From NCBI RefSeq assembly GCF_036885195.1, contig NZ_CP133656.1, positions 2,728,001 through 2,792,000 of the forward strand: DNA of 64,000 bases. Reading direction: 5' to 3'. Shown here piece after piece: positions 8,711 to 18,809 of this stretch. How positions within the stretch are numbered: position 1 is the stretch's first letter; every line of letters begins with the position of its first letter. A program made the translations under genes and the position numbers. The DNA is from Pectobacterium cacticida (GTDB lineage Bacteria > Pseudomonadota > Gammaproteobacteria > Enterobacterales > Enterobacteriaceae). Below the pieces are notes generated by a model. It was not told the origin of the DNA, did no database searches, and worked only from the letters and a program-made list of their open reading frames with translations.

Positions 8711-11293
8711 ATGCAAGAGCAATACCGCCCAGAAGAGATAGAAGCGGACGTCCAGCTTCACTGGCAAGAGAAGCAGACATTTAAAGTCACCGAACAGCCC
8801 GGCAAAGAAAAATACTATTGCCTTTCCATGCTGCCTTACCCTTCTGGCCGACTTCATATGGGCCACGTCCGTAACTACACGATCGGCGACGTCATTTCGC
8901 GTTATCAGCGCATGTTGGGTAAAAATGTTCTGCAACCGATTGGCTGGGATGCCTTCGGGCTGCCAGCTGAAGGCGCGGCGGTAAAAAATAACACGGCGCC
9001 AGCGCCCTGGACCTACGCCAACATCGATTACATGAAAAACCAGCTCAAGCTGCTGGGCTTTGGTTATGATTGGGATCGTGAAATCGCGACCTGTAAACCA
9101 GACTACTATCGCTGGGAACAGTGGTTCTTTACCAAGTTATATGAAAAAGGCCTGGTTTATAAAAAAACCTCCGCCGTTAACTGGTGTCCGAACGACCAAA
9201 CCGTGTTAGCGAATGAGCAGGTTATCGACGGCTGTTGTTGGCGTTGCGACACGAAAGTTGAACGCAAAGAGATTCCGCAGTGGTTTATCAAAATCACCGC
9301 TTATGCAGACCAGTTACTGAACGATCTGGATACGCTGGAAAGCTGGCCTGAGCAGGTCAAAACCATGCAGCGTAATTGGATTGGCCGTTCCGAAGGCGTG
9401 GAAATTACTTTTGATGTCGACGGAAGCAACGAGAAATTAACCGTTTATACTACACGTCCGGATACGTTCATGGGCGTGACCTACGTCGCCGTTGCCGCAG
9501 GCCACCCTCTTGCAATGCAAGCTGCGGCTACCAATCCGGCACTGGCCGATTTTATTGATGAGTGCCGTAATACCAAAGTGGCGGAGGCCGATATGGCCAC
9601 GATGGAGAAAAAGGGCATGGCGACTGGTTTGCATGCTATCCACCCACTCAATGGCGAAAAAGTCGCTATTTGGGTCGCTAACTTTGTCCTGATGGAATAC
9701 GGCACAGGCGCCGTGATGGCCGTTCCCGCACATGACCAGCGCGATTGGGAGTTTGCCACTAAATACGGGTTGTCCATCAAACCGGTTATCCTCAATACCG
9801 ACGGCAGCGAACCCGATCTGTCCACCCAGGCGATGACGGAAAAAGGCCATTTGTTTAACTCCGGTGAGTTTGACGGCTTGAATTTCGATGCCGCCTTTAA
9901 CGCTATTGCCGATAAACTGGCAGAAAATGGCATCGGTAAGCGTAAAGTCAACTATCGTCTACGCGATTGGGGCGTTTCTCGCCAGCGCTATTGGGGTGCG
10001 CCAATCCCCATGGTAACGTTGGAAGATGGCACCGTTATCCCAACGCCAGAAGATCAACTGCCGGTCATTTTACCGGAAGATGTCGTAATGGATGGCATCA
10101 CCAGCCCGCTAAAATCCAACCCTGAATGGGCAAAAACCACCATCAACGGTCGGCCCGCCCTGCGCGAAACTGACACCTTCGACACCTTTATGGAATCATC
10201 CTGGTATTACGCGCGCTACACCTGTCCACAGTACGATAAAGGTATGTTGGATCCAGCGGCGGCAAATTACTGGCTGCCCGTCGATCAATATGTCGGCGGC
10301 ATTGAGCACGCCATCATGCATCTGATGTATTTCCGTTTCTTCCACAAACTGATGCGCGACGCGGGGCTGGTGACATCGGATGAACCGGCTAAGCGTCTGC
10401 TGTGTCAGGGAATGGTGCTGGCCGATGCTTTTTACTATATAGGTAATAATAATGAGCGCGTATGGGTTTCCCCCATCAATGTGACCGTCGAGCGTGATGA
10501 GAAAGGACGCATCGTCAACGCTGTTGATAATGAAGGCCGCACTGTGATCTATGCGGGAATGAGTAAAATGTCGAAGTCGAAAAACAACGGCATCGACCCG
10601 CAAGTTATGGTAGAGAAGTACGGCGCAGATACGGTTCGTCTGTTCATGATGTTTGCCGCTCCGGCGGAAATGACACTGGAATGGCAGGAATCCGGCGTAG
10701 AAGGCGCAAATCGCTTCCTGAAACGCGTCTGGAGACAGGTTTACGAACATACGGCTAAAGGAGCTGTAACGGCGCTTGATATCGCGACATTGACCGACGC
10801 GCAGAAATCGCTACGTCGCGATTTACACAAAACGATCGCGAAAGTGACCGATGATATCGGCCGTCGTCAAACCTTTAATACCGCGATTGCCGCTATCATG
10901 GAATTGATGAATAAACTGGCAAAAGCCCCGCAGGACAGCGAACAGGATCGCGCGTTGACGCAGGAAACGCTGCTCGCCGTCGTTCGCATGCTCTATCCGT
11001 TTACGCCGCATATCTGTTTCACGCTGTGGCAGGCGCTGCACGGTGAAGGCGATATCGACACCGCGCCATGGCCGGTCGCAGATGAGCACGCAATGGTTGA
11101 AGACTCCAAGCTGGTCGTCGTGCAGGTTAACGGTAAAGTGCGTGGTAAAATTACCGTAGCGGCCGATGCCACTGAAGAACAGGTTCGCGAACGGGCGGCT
11201 CAGGAACCGCTGGTGGCGAAATATCTGGACGGCGTCACAGTTCGTAAAGTGATTTATGTCCCTGGCAAACTACTTAATCTGGTTGTGGGTTAA
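8711..11293 (+). CDS. leuS: Leucyl-tRNA synthetase
   Basis: An 860-residue class I aminoacyl-tRNA synthetase, the same length as the E. coli enzyme. It charges tRNA-Leu in the cytoplasm. The HIGH motif appears as HMGH near residue 49, the editing domain follows (about residues 225-415), and KMSKS is near residue 619. It leads a run of genes (lptE, holA, nadD) packed with overlaps or very short gaps. Confidence 0.98.
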   Translation: MQEQYRPEEIEADVQLHWQEKQTFKVTEQPGKEKYYCLSMLPYPSGRLHMGHVRNYTIGDVISRYQRMLGKNVLQPIGWDAFGLPAEGAAVKNNTAPAPWTYANIDYMKNQLKLLGFGYDWDREIATCKPDYYRWEQWFFTKLYEKGLVYKKTSAVNWCPNDQTVLANEQVIDGCCWRCDTKVERKEIPQWFIKITAYADQLLNDLDTLESWPEQVKTMQRNWIGRSEGVEITFDVDGSNEKLTVYTTRPDTFMGVTYVAVAAGHPLAMQAAATNPALADFIDECRNTKVAEADMATMEKKGMATGLHAIHPLNGEKVAIWVANFVLMEYGTGAVMAVPAHDQRDWEFATKYGLSIKPVILNTDGSEPDLSTQAMTEKGHLFNSGEFDGLNFDAAFNAIADKLAENGIGKRKVNYRLRDWGVSRQRYWGAPIPMVTLEDGTVIPTPEDQLPVILPEDVVMDGITSPLKSNPEWAKTTINGRPALRETDTFDTFMESSWYYARYTCPQYDKGMLDPAAANYWLPVDQYVGGIEHAIMHLMYFRFFHKLMRDAGLVTSDEPAKRLLCQGMVLADAFYYIGNNNERVWVSPINVTVERDEKGRIVNAVDNEGRTVIYAGMSKMSKSKNNGIDPQVMVEKYGADTVRLFMMFAAPAEMTLEWQESGVEGANRFLKRVWRQVYEHTAKGAVTALDIATLTDAQKSLRRDLHKTIAKVTDDIGRRQTFNTAIAAIMELMNKLAKAPQDSEQDRALTQETLLAVVRMLYPFTPHICFTLWQALHGEGDIDTAPWPVADEHAMVEDSKLVVVQVNGKVRGKITVAADATEEQVRERAAQEPLVAKYLDGVTVRKVIYVPGKLLNLVVG

Positions 11294-11304
11294 GGGAAGG
11301 AGGA

Positions 11305-11862
11305 ATGGTGCGACATCGTCTATTTACGTTGTTGCTGGGGCTGGCGGTGTTAATTACCGCTGGCTGCGGTTTTCATCTGCGCGGTACGACGCAAGTGCCT
11401 GAGCAGCTGCAAACGCTGATAATTGATAGCAACGATCCCTACGGCCCGCTAACGCGTGCCGTGCGAGAACAACTGCGCCTAAGCGATGTAAAAATCGTTG
11501 ATGACGCGACGCGTCAGGATATCCCATCGTTACGGCTGCTGGGCTCCAGTGAAACACGCGATACCGTTTCCGTTTTTCAGGACGGGAAAACGGCTGAGTA
11601 CCAAATGGTGCTGACGTTACAGGCGCAGGTCTTGATGCCGGGTGAAGATATTTATCCACTCAGCGTGACGGTGTTTCGCACTTTCTTTGATAACCCGCTG
11701 GCTGCGCTGGCGAAGGATGCCGAGCAGGATATCGTCCGTCGGGAAATGCGTGAACAAGCGGCCCAGCAGTTGGTGCGTAAATTGTTGACCGTCAACGGTA
11801 GCCTTGAGGCCCAGAAACGGTTGCACTCTGCCGATTCCCTCCCCGCTACCACACGTTCATGA
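11305..11862 (+). CDS. lptE: LPS-assembly lipoprotein LptE (RlpB)
   Basis: A 185-residue outer-membrane lipoprotein with a signal peptide ending in the lipobox ITAGC (Cys at residue 21). LptE plugs the LptD barrel and helps insert LPS into the outer leaflet. GGAAGGAGG lies just upstream of the ATG. Its stop overlaps the holA start by four bases (ATGA). Confidence 0.95.
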   Translation: MVRHRLFTLLLGLAVLITAGCGFHLRGTTQVPEQLQTLIIDSNDPYGPLTRAVREQLRLSDVKIVDDATRQDIPSLRLLGSSETRDTVSVFQDGKTAEYQMVLTLQAQVLMPGEDIYPLSVTVFRTFFDNPLAALAKDAEQDIVRREMREQAAQQLVRKLLTVNGSLEAQKRLHSADSLPATTRS

Positions 11863-12884
11863 TTCGTCTTTACCCTGAACAACTGACCGCGCAACTCCAT
11901 GAAGGGTTGCGCGGCTGTTATTTGGTCTTTGGCTCAGACCCGCTTTTGTTACAAGAGAGTCTGGACAACATTAAAAGGACCGCTCAGCAACACGATTTCA
12001 GCGAGCACTTCAACTTCACCCTGGACCAGCATACCGAGTGGGATGCCATTTTTGCCACCTGTCAGGCGCTCAGCCTGTTCGCCTCACGCCAGTCACTCCT
12101 GCTCATTTTGCCGGAAAATGGCCCTAATGCGGCAATGAGCGAAAATCTGGTTAAACTGGCCGGGTTATTGCACCCTGATATCCTGCTAATTCTCCGCGGT
12201 AACAAACTGAGCAAAGCACAGGAAAACAGCGCCTGGTTCAAAGCTCTTGCGCATGACAGCGTCTATATCAACTGTCTGACCCCGGAACAGGCACAGCTTC
12301 CCCGTTGGGTCGCCCTGCGCGCCAAAGCCATGGGGTTGACGCTGGATGAACAGGCAACGCAGCTTATTTGCTATTGCTATGAAGGCAATCTTCTCGCGCT
12401 ATCTCAGGCATTAGAACGGCTGTCGCTGCTATACCCCGATGGTAAGCTGACCCTGCCACGTGTGGAAAGCGCAGTCAATGATGCCGCCCACTTCACGCCA
12501 TTCCATTGGCTAGATGCCTTGCTGGCGGGAAAGGGAAAACGTGCATGGCATATTTTGCAACAGCTACGGCAGGAAGACTGTGAACCCATCATTCTACTGC
12601 GCACGCTACAGCGTGAGTTACTACAATTAGTAACGCTCAAACGGCGGATGTCAGACACGCCGCTGCGTACCTTATTCGATCGGCAAAAAGTGTGGCAAAA
12701 CCGGCGCGACCTGCTCTCGCAGGCGTTAAACCGACTCTCTCTTCAACAGTTACAGCAGGCCGTGCACGTGCTGACGCAAGTGGAAATTACAATCAAGCAA
12801 GATTACGGTCAGCCAGTCTGGCCTGAACTCGAATCGCTTGCGATGTTGCTGTGCGGTAAAACGCTACCGGAGGTATTCCTCTGA
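11859..12884 (+). CDS. holA: DNA polymerase III delta subunit
   Basis: A 341-residue clamp-loader subunit that opens the beta sliding clamp. Length and N-terminal sequence (MIRLYPEQLTAQL) match HolA. The start overlaps lptE, and the stop (TGA 12882-12884) overlaps the proposed CTG start of nadD, giving an lptE-holA-nadD chain of overlapping genes as in E. coli. Confidence 0.95.
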   Translation: MIRLYPEQLTAQLHEGLRGCYLVFGSDPLLLQESLDNIKRTAQQHDFSEHFNFTLDQHTEWDAIFATCQALSLFASRQSLLLILPENGPNAAMSENLVKLAGLLHPDILLILRGNKLSKAQENSAWFKALAHDSVYINCLTPEQAQLPRWVALRAKAMGLTLDEQATQLICYCYEGNLLALSQALERLSLLYPDGKLTLPRVESAVNDAAHFTPFHWLDALLAGKGKRAWHILQQLRQEDCEPIILLRTLQRELLQLVTLKRRMSDTPLRTLFDRQKVWQNRRDLLSQALNRLSLQQLQQAVHVLTQVEITIKQDYGQPVWPELESLAMLLCGKTLPEVFL

Positions 12885-13537
12885 ATCACGCTTCTACACC
12901 AACGTTGACCGCGTTTTTTGGCGGTACGTTCGATCCGATTCATTACGGTCACCTTCAACCAGTAACGGCGCTGGCTAAACTCGTAGGCCTGACTCAGGTA
13001 GTTTTAATGCCGAATAATGTTCCACCACATCGTCCGCAGCCCGAAGCCAGTTCCTGGCAGCGCTTTCATATGGTGGAGTTGGCGGTTGAAAGCGATCCGC
13101 TGTTCACTGTGGACGATCGTGAACTGCAACGGCAAACCCCCTCTTATACGATTGATACGCTGGAAGCGTTGCGTACCGAGAAGGGCCGAGATGCGCCATT
13201 GGGGTTTATCATTGGACAAGATTCGTTGCTGACGCTGCATCATTGGCACCGCTGGCAAGATCTACTCGACGTCTGCCATTTGCTGGTGTGCGCCCGCCCC
13301 GGCTATCGTTCGACGCTGGAAACACCCGAATTGCAACGGTGGTTGGACAGCCACTTAACACGTACGCCAGACGATCTTCATCAACAGCCACAAGGTCGCA
13401 TTTTTCTGGCAGACACGCCGCTGATCACGATTTCAGCCACGGATATCCGGCGGCGCCGACAGCAAGGCCTCGACTGTCACGATTTAATACCGTCAGCCGT
13501 ACTTCGTTACATCGACGAACACCACTTGTACCAGTAG
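12881..13537 (+). CDS. nadD: Nicotinate-nucleotide adenylyltransferase NadD
   Basis: NadD makes nicotinate adenine dinucleotide in NAD synthesis. The nucleotidyltransferase signature GGTFDPIHYGH is near the N-terminus and ISATDIR is near the C-terminus. No ATG fits the start. An in-frame TTG at 12905 has no ribosome site. CTG at 12881 has a strong GGAGG (12869-12873) seven bases upstream and overlaps the holA stop, so I choose this rare start; it gives 218 residues (E. coli 213) with the N-terminus MNHAST. The identity is certain; the start is an inference. Confidence 0.93.
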   Translation: MNHASTPTLTAFFGGTFDPIHYGHLQPVTALAKLVGLTQVVLMPNNVPPHRPQPEASSWQRFHMVELAVESDPLFTVDDRELQRQTPSYTIDTLEALRTEKGRDAPLGFIIGQDSLLTLHHWHRWQDLLDVCHLLVCARPGYRSTLETPELQRWLDSHLTRTPDDLHQQPQGRIFLADTPLITISATDIRRRRQQGLDCHDLIPSAVLRYIDEHHLYQ

Positions 13538-13590
13538 GCCGTTTTTCCTAGCCATCGTTCATAGGCTTGATACCACTGCGTAAAAGTGCG

Positions 13591-13599
13591 TGATATACT
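13591..13599 (+). promoter_or_regulatory. Candidate extended -10 promoter for rsfS
   Basis: TGATATACT (TG-N-TATACT) is an extended -10 element 128 bases upstream of the rsfS start, in the only spacer of this gene run. No good -35 hexamer is seen at 17 bases. It could start the rsfS-rlmH-mrdA-mrdB-rlpA transcript. Confidence 0.4.
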
Positions 13600-13726
13600 C
13601 CGCGGCTGGCCTCAATCACTGGAAAAACGAAGATTCTCGGTAATTATTCGGCGATTTTGGCTTTTTCTAACCATTCAGTGCCGCCCGACTGCCAGTTGCG
13701 GGCAAAACGTTATTGAGGGGGAACCT

Positions 13727-14044
13727 TTGCAAGGCCAGACACTCCAAGACTTCGTTATTGATAAGATCGATGACTTAAAGGCTCAGGATATCGTTGCGCT
13801 CAACGTTAAGGGTAAATCCAGTATTACCGATTATATGGTGATCTGTACCGGAACCTCTACACGCCATGTTGTTTCCATCGCCGAGCATGTGGTACAAGCC
13901 TCACGCGCCGCGGGTTTGATCCCACTCGGTATTGAAGGCGAAAACACAGCCGATTGGGTCGTTGTCGATCTGGGCGACGTGATGGTTCATGTCATGCAGG
14001 AAGAAAGTCGCCAGTTGTACGAATTGGAAAAGCTATGGGGCTAG
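13727..14044 (+). CDS. rsfS: Ribosomal silencing factor RsfS
   Basis: RsfS binds ribosomal protein L14 and blocks subunit joining when nutrients are short. The family sequence begins with MQG-x-x-LQDFVIDKIDDLK, so I start at TTG 13727, preceded by GAGGGGGA; this gives 105 residues, as in E. coli. The open frame extends upstream to 13586 but those residues are not part of the family. The gene is directly followed by rlmH. Confidence 0.94.
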   Translation: MQGQTLQDFVIDKIDDLKAQDIVALNVKGKSSITDYMVICTGTSTRHVVSIAEHVVQASRAAGLIPLGIEGENTADWVVVDLGDVMVHVMQEESRQLYELEKLWG

Positions 14045-14045
14045 C

Positions 14046-14516
14046 ATGAAGCTGCAATTGGTCGCGGTTGGCACCAAAATGCCCGACTGGGTGCAGGTAG
14101 GATTTACGGATTATTTGCGGCGTTTTCCGAAAGATATGCCTTTCGAGTTGCTCGAAATCCCGGCGGGAAAACGAAGTAAAAACGCCGACATCAAGCGCAT
14201 TCTGGCGCGTGAGGGCGAACAGATGCTGGCAGCGGTAAACAAAGGCAACCGCATCGTTACTTTGGATATTCCCGGTAGTCGCTGGGAAACCCCACAGCTG
14301 GCGCAGCAATTGGAGCGTTGGAAACAAGACGGGCGCGATGTCAGCCTGTTAATTGGCGGGCCTGAGGGGCTCGCGCCAGAATGCAAAGCCGCAGCGGAAC
14401 AAAGCTGGTCACTCTCCCCGTTAACACTACCGCATCCGCTCGTGCGTGTTTTGGTGGCAGAGAGCCTGTATCGTGCATGGAGCATTACGACTAACCACCC
14501 TTACCATCGGGAGTAA
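14046..14516 (+). CDS. rlmH: 23S rRNA pseudouridine-1915 N3-methyltransferase RlmH
   Basis: A 156-residue SPOUT methyltransferase that modifies pseudouridine 1915 of 23S rRNA on 70S ribosomes. The C-terminal knot region is recognisable (LLIGGPEGL, LPHPLVRVLVAE, YRAWSI). ATG 14046 is one base after the rsfS stop and gives the usual family length. The open frame reaches back to 13989, but that part overlaps rsfS and is not conserved. Confidence 0.96.
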   Translation: MKLQLVAVGTKMPDWVQVGFTDYLRRFPKDMPFELLEIPAGKRSKNADIKRILAREGEQMLAAVNKGNRIVTLDIPGSRWETPQLAQQLERWKQDGRDVSLLIGGPEGLAPECKAAAEQSWSLSPLTLPHPLVRVLVAESLYRAWSITTNHPYHRE

Positions 14517-14549
14517 GGCGCGACAATGAAACATGTGAAATAACGCTGG

Positions 14550-16454
14550 ATGAAAGTAGAACGCAAACCCTTTCGAGATTATACCGCCGAGTCCGCCTTA
14601 TTTGTGCGCCGCGCGCTAATCGCCTTTTTGGGCATTCTGCTGCTTACCGGCGTATTAATCGCCAATCTTTATCACTTACAGATCGTGCGCTTTGATGACT
14701 ATCGTACACGCTCTAATGAGAACCGCATTAAGCTGGTTCCTATCGCGCCCAGCCGCGGCATCATCTACGATCGGAATGGCACGCCGCTGGCCCTAAACCG
14801 CACTATCTATCAGTTAGAACTCGTCCCCGACAAGGTTGATAACCTAAAAGAAACCTTGAACGCCCTGCGTCCGATTGTCGATTTGACCGATGACGATCTG
14901 GAAAATTTTGAAAAAGAACGCAAACGCTCACGTCGTTTTAGCTCTATTCCAGTGAAAACCGGGCTGGATGAGATCCAGGTCGCCCGTTTTGCCGTTAACC
15001 AATACCGCTTTCCCGGCGTTGAAATTAAGGGCTATCAACGCCGTTATTACCCCTATGGCGCCGCTTTAACACACGTTACAGGCTATGTCTCCAAGATTAA
15101 TGATAAAGATATAGAACGGCTGACTAAAGAAGAAAAAATCGCGGACTACGCCGCCACGCACGATATTGGTAAACTGGGTATTGAACGCCATTATGAAGAT
15201 ATACTGCATGGTAAACCCGGCTATGAGGAAGTCGAGGTTAACAACCGTGGTCGCGTGATCCGCCAACTTCACGAACAGCCGCCACAGGCGGGGCACGATA
15301 TCTATTTGACATTGGATTTGGACCTGCAAATTTATATCGAAAAATTACTCGCAGGCAGCCGTGCCGCGGTTATTGTCAGTGACCCTCGGGACGGCGGCAT
15401 TCTGGCGATGGTTTCGACACCCAGTTATGACCCAAACCTGTTTGTCGATGGAATCTCCACCAAAGCTTATAATTTGTTGCGTAACGATCCTAATCGTCCA
15501 CTGATCAACCGTGCGACACAAGGCGTATATCCGCCCGCCTCCACCGTAAAACCGTATATTGCCGTTTCTGCGCTGGCTGCGGGTGTGATCACCACGAGTA
15601 CCAGCCTCTTTGACCCCGGCTGGTGGCAATTACCCGGTTCGGAAAAACGCTATCGTGATTGGAAGAAGTGGGGGCATGGTCGTCTGAACCTCACAAAATC
15701 ACTGGAAGAGTCCGCTGATACGTTCTTCTATCAGGTTGCCTATGATATGGGCATCGATCGCCTATCTGAATGGATGCAGAAATTTGGTTATGGCCAGAAG
15801 ACGGGCATCGATATTTCAGAAGAAAGTCGGGGCAATATGCCTACCCGCGAATGGAAATTTAGACAATTTAAAAAACCCTGGTATCAGGGCGACACTATTC
15901 CGGTTGGCATCGGACAGGGTTACTGGACGGCAACGCCGATTCAGATGAATAAGGCATTAGTAACGCTAATCAACGACGGGCAGGTCAAGACGCCACATTT
16001 GCTTTATCGCTGGCGAGAAAACGGCGTTATGGTGCCTTACCGTCAGGCCGAGAATCAGCAGATCGACGATATCCACTCCGGCTATTGGGAAGTGGCAAAA
16101 GACGGTATGTATGGAGTAGCCAATCGCCCTAACGGCACAGCACGCAAAAGTTTTGAAGACGCCCCTTATAAAATTGCGGCAAAATCGGGCACGGCTCAGG
16201 TGTTTGGCCTGAAGGAAAACGAAACCTACAATGCTCACAAGATTGCAGAACATTTGCGTGACCACAAGCTAATGGTCGCTTTTGCCCCGTACAACAATCC
16301 CAAAGTAGCAATATCCGTCATCCTGGAAAACGGCGGCGCGGGCCCAACCGTTGGTACGATTACCCGACAGATCCTCGATCATATTCTGCTGGGAGATAAC
16401 AAAACCCATTTACCCAGTGCGCCACCTGCGCCGCGGGGGAACGAAAGTGAGTAA
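14550..16454 (+). CDS. mrdA: Penicillin-binding protein 2 (MrdA)
   Basis: A 634-residue class B PBP, the transpeptidase of the rod-elongation complex. It has one N-terminal membrane anchor (about residues 20-45), a pedestal domain, and a transpeptidase domain with the active-site STVK (about residue 330) and the KSG triad (AAKSGTAQVF, about residue 545). It works with RodA, encoded ten bases downstream. Confidence 0.97.
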   Translation: MKVERKPFRDYTAESALFVRRALIAFLGILLLTGVLIANLYHLQIVRFDDYRTRSNENRIKLVPIAPSRGIIYDRNGTPLALNRTIYQLELVPDKVDNLKETLNALRPIVDLTDDDLENFEKERKRSRRFSSIPVKTGLDEIQVARFAVNQYRFPGVEIKGYQRRYYPYGAALTHVTGYVSKINDKDIERLTKEEKIADYAATHDIGKLGIERHYEDILHGKPGYEEVEVNNRGRVIRQLHEQPPQAGHDIYLTLDLDLQIYIEKLLAGSRAAVIVSDPRDGGILAMVSTPSYDPNLFVDGISTKAYNLLRNDPNRPLINRATQGVYPPASTVKPYIAVSALAAGVITTSTSLFDPGWWQLPGSEKRYRDWKKWGHGRLNLTKSLEESADTFFYQVAYDMGIDRLSEWMQKFGYGQKTGIDISEESRGNMPTREWKFRQFKKPWYQGDTIPVGIGQGYWTATPIQMNKALVTLINDGQVKTPHLLYRWRENGVMVPYRQAENQQIDDIHSGYWEVAKDGMYGVANRPNGTARKSFEDAPYKIAAKSGTAQVFGLKENETYNAHKIAEHLRDHKLMVAFAPYNNPKVAISVILENGGAGPTVGTITRQILDHILLGDNKTHLPSAPPAPRGNESE

Positions 16455-16463
16455 CAGACGATC

Positions 16464-17576
16464 ATGACCGATAGCCAACAAAAGGGATTGTTCTGGACGA
16501 AAATCCACATTGATCTACCGTTTCTTTTTTGTATCCTGGCGCTGTTAGGCTACAGCCTGTTTGTGCTATGGAGCGCCAGTGGTCAAGATGTCGGGATGAT
16601 GGAGCGTAAAATCGTCCAAATCGTACTCGGGCTGACGGTAATGATAGTGATGGCGCAAATTCCCCCACGCGTGTACGAAGGGTGGGCCCCCTACCTCTAC
16701 ATCGTTTGCGTCATTCTTCTGCTCATCGTCGATATTTTCGGACAGATTAGTAAGGGCGCGCAACGCTGGTTAGATCTGGGATTTATCCGCTTCCAGCCGT
16801 CTGAAATCGCCAAGATCGCCGTCCCGCTAATGGTCGCGCGTTTTATCAACCGAGATATGTGTCCGCCCTCGTTAAAAAATACGGCGCTCGCGCTGGTGCT
16901 GATTTTCGTCCCAACGTTACTGGTCGCCGCGCAACCCGACCTCGGCACCTCGATTTTAATCGCCTTATCGGGGCTGTTTGTGCTTTTCCTCGCTGGTATG
17001 AGCTGGCGTTTGATTGGCATCGCCGTACTGCTGCTTGCCGCGTTTATTCCTATACTTTGGTTTTTCCTAATGCATGACTATCAGCGAGCCAGGGTCATGA
17101 TGTTGCTCGATCCGGAAAGCGATCCGCTTGGTGCTGGATACCATATTATTCAGTCGAAAATTGCGATAGGCTCAGGCGGTTTATCGGGAAAAGGTTGGCT
17201 ACACGGCACACAATCTCAGTTAGAGTTTTTGCCAGAGCGTCATACCGATTTTATTTTTGCCGTGCTGTCCGAAGAACTTGGCCTCATTGGCGTATTAATT
17301 TTGCTCACGATGTATCTGTTCCTGATTATGCGCGGTCTCGTCATCGCGGCAAATGCACAGACCTCATTTGGCCGAGTGATGGTTGGCGGGCTGATGTTGA
17401 TTCTGTTTTTCTATGTGTTCGTCAATATCGGGATGGTCAGCGGCATACTCCCCGTCGTTGGGGTGCCGTTGCCATTGATCAGTTACGGTGGCTCAGCGCT
17501 GGTTGTCTTAATGGCGGGATTCGGTATCGTCATGTCGATACATACTCACCGCAAACTGCTATCGAAGAATTTATAA
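16464..17576 (+). CDS. mrdB: Rod-shape SEDS glycosyltransferase RodA (MrdB)
   Basis: A 370-residue integral membrane protein with about ten helices, of the SEDS family. RodA polymerises glycan strands from lipid II and pairs with PBP2. Family motifs include GAQRWL (about residue 96), HTDFIFAV (about residue 259) and the C-terminal PLISYGGSAL. It sits between mrdA and rlpA, the conserved order. Confidence 0.97.
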   Translation: MTDSQQKGLFWTKIHIDLPFLFCILALLGYSLFVLWSASGQDVGMMERKIVQIVLGLTVMIVMAQIPPRVYEGWAPYLYIVCVILLLIVDIFGQISKGAQRWLDLGFIRFQPSEIAKIAVPLMVARFINRDMCPPSLKNTALALVLIFVPTLLVAAQPDLGTSILIALSGLFVLFLAGMSWRLIGIAVLLLAAFIPILWFFLMHDYQRARVMMLLDPESDPLGAGYHIIQSKIAIGSGGLSGKGWLHGTQSQLEFLPERHTDFIFAVLSEELGLIGVLILLTMYLFLIMRGLVIAANAQTSFGRVMVGGLMLILFFYVFVNIGMVSGILPVVGVPLPLISYGGSALVVLMAGFGIVMSIHTHRKLLSKNL

Positions 17577-17589
17577 TACGAGGTGAGCA

Positions 17590-18645
17590 ATGCGTAAGGA
17601 TTGGCTTTGGATTGGGGTAGCAACTCTGGCGCTGGCGGCTTGTACCACAACGGAACAGCGTCCGCCTGTGTCACCCGTCGCCCAGGTTTATCATGGCCCG
17701 GTTGAAGAAATCGGTGGGGTTGAACCTCGATACGAACCCTACAACCCTGGAACGCTGCAAGACTACAGCGTTAATGGCAAGCGCTTTAAAATCGTCAAAA
17801 ATCCACAAAATTTTAGTGAAACCGGTTTAGCCGCCTGGTATGGCGAAGAAGCGAGTGGTAATCGTACATCCATTGGTGAAATCTTCGACCCTAACGCGAT
17901 AACCGCCGCGCACCCAACGTTGCCGCTGCCGAGCTATGTTCGCGTTACCAATTTAAGCAACGGTCGCCGCCTGGTCGTACGCGTAAACGATCGCGGGCCC
18001 TATACGCCTGGGAGAATTATCGATCTATCGAAAGCGGCAGGCGATCGGCTCAATATCTCTAACAATACCAAAGTAAAGGTGGATTTCATTAACGTTGCGC
18101 CAGACGGCACGCTCTCAGGCCCCGGCACCGTGGGCACAACCGTCGCTAAGCAGAGCTTCGCCTTGCCAGAGCGGCCTAACTTTGGCGCCAGCGGACTCGG
18201 GACGCCGATCATGGAACCCACCGCCCCCCTCTCTAATCGCGCCGTGCAACCAGTCAGCGATAGTGGTCAGGATGCGCCAGCCGTTGCTTCGTCGCAAAAT
18301 GGCGGGGGGTTTTTAGGTGCGCCTTCCGCATTACGCCCCGGTGTGCTTGAGTCCAGTGTTGTGGTGCCAGCCACTACATCGCCAACGACGTCCTCAATAT
18401 CCACGTCTACAGGACGTTATGTGGTTCAGGTTGGCGCGCTTAGCGATCGCTTACGCGCGCAAAATTGGCAACGCAGTCTGAGTGAACGCTTTGATGTCCC
18501 CGGTAGCGTCGCAACTAGCGGCGGACTGCATCGCGTTCAGCTCGGCCCATTCCAACACCGCCAGCAAGCCGTTGTACTTCAACAACGTTTATCCGCCGAG
18601 GCGCAACAACAATCATTTATTACCACGGCCCCAACGGTGCACTAG
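17590..18645 (+). CDS. rlpA: Septal lipoprotein RlpA (DPBB and SPOR domains)
   Basis: A 351-residue lipoprotein with the lipobox LAAC (Cys at residue 18). A double-psi beta-barrel domain occupies about residues 75-165 (ASWYGEEASGNRT-like start, RVNDRGPY), then a Ser/Thr/Pro-rich linker, then a C-terminal SPOR domain (about 275-345) that binds denuded septal peptidoglycan. In Pseudomonas RlpA is a lytic transglycosylase; in E. coli its activity is less clear. AGGTGAG precedes the ATG. Confidence 0.94.
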   Translation: MRKDWLWIGVATLALAACTTTEQRPPVSPVAQVYHGPVEEIGGVEPRYEPYNPGTLQDYSVNGKRFKIVKNPQNFSETGLAAWYGEEASGNRTSIGEIFDPNAITAAHPTLPLPSYVRVTNLSNGRRLVVRVNDRGPYTPGRIIDLSKAAGDRLNISNNTKVKVDFINVAPDGTLSGPGTVGTTVAKQSFALPERPNFGASGLGTPIMEPTAPLSNRAVQPVSDSGQDAPAVASSQNGGGFLGAPSALRPGVLESSVVVPATTSPTTSSISTSTGRYVVQVGALSDRLRAQNWQRSLSERFDVPGSVATSGGLHRVQLGPFQHRQQAVVLQQRLSAEAQQQSFITTAPTVH

Positions 18646-18809
18646 CGGCGGACGCCTAGCAGATTTGCCTGATAAAGCGGCGGCTACGATGGTAAACATA
18701 CCGCCCTTTGCAAAATCACGTAACGTAATGTCTGATGATGGGCTATTACCCATCTGTTATAGTGAGCTTCGTTTTTTAACCTATATCCACGGATGTTGTT
18801 ACTCCCATC

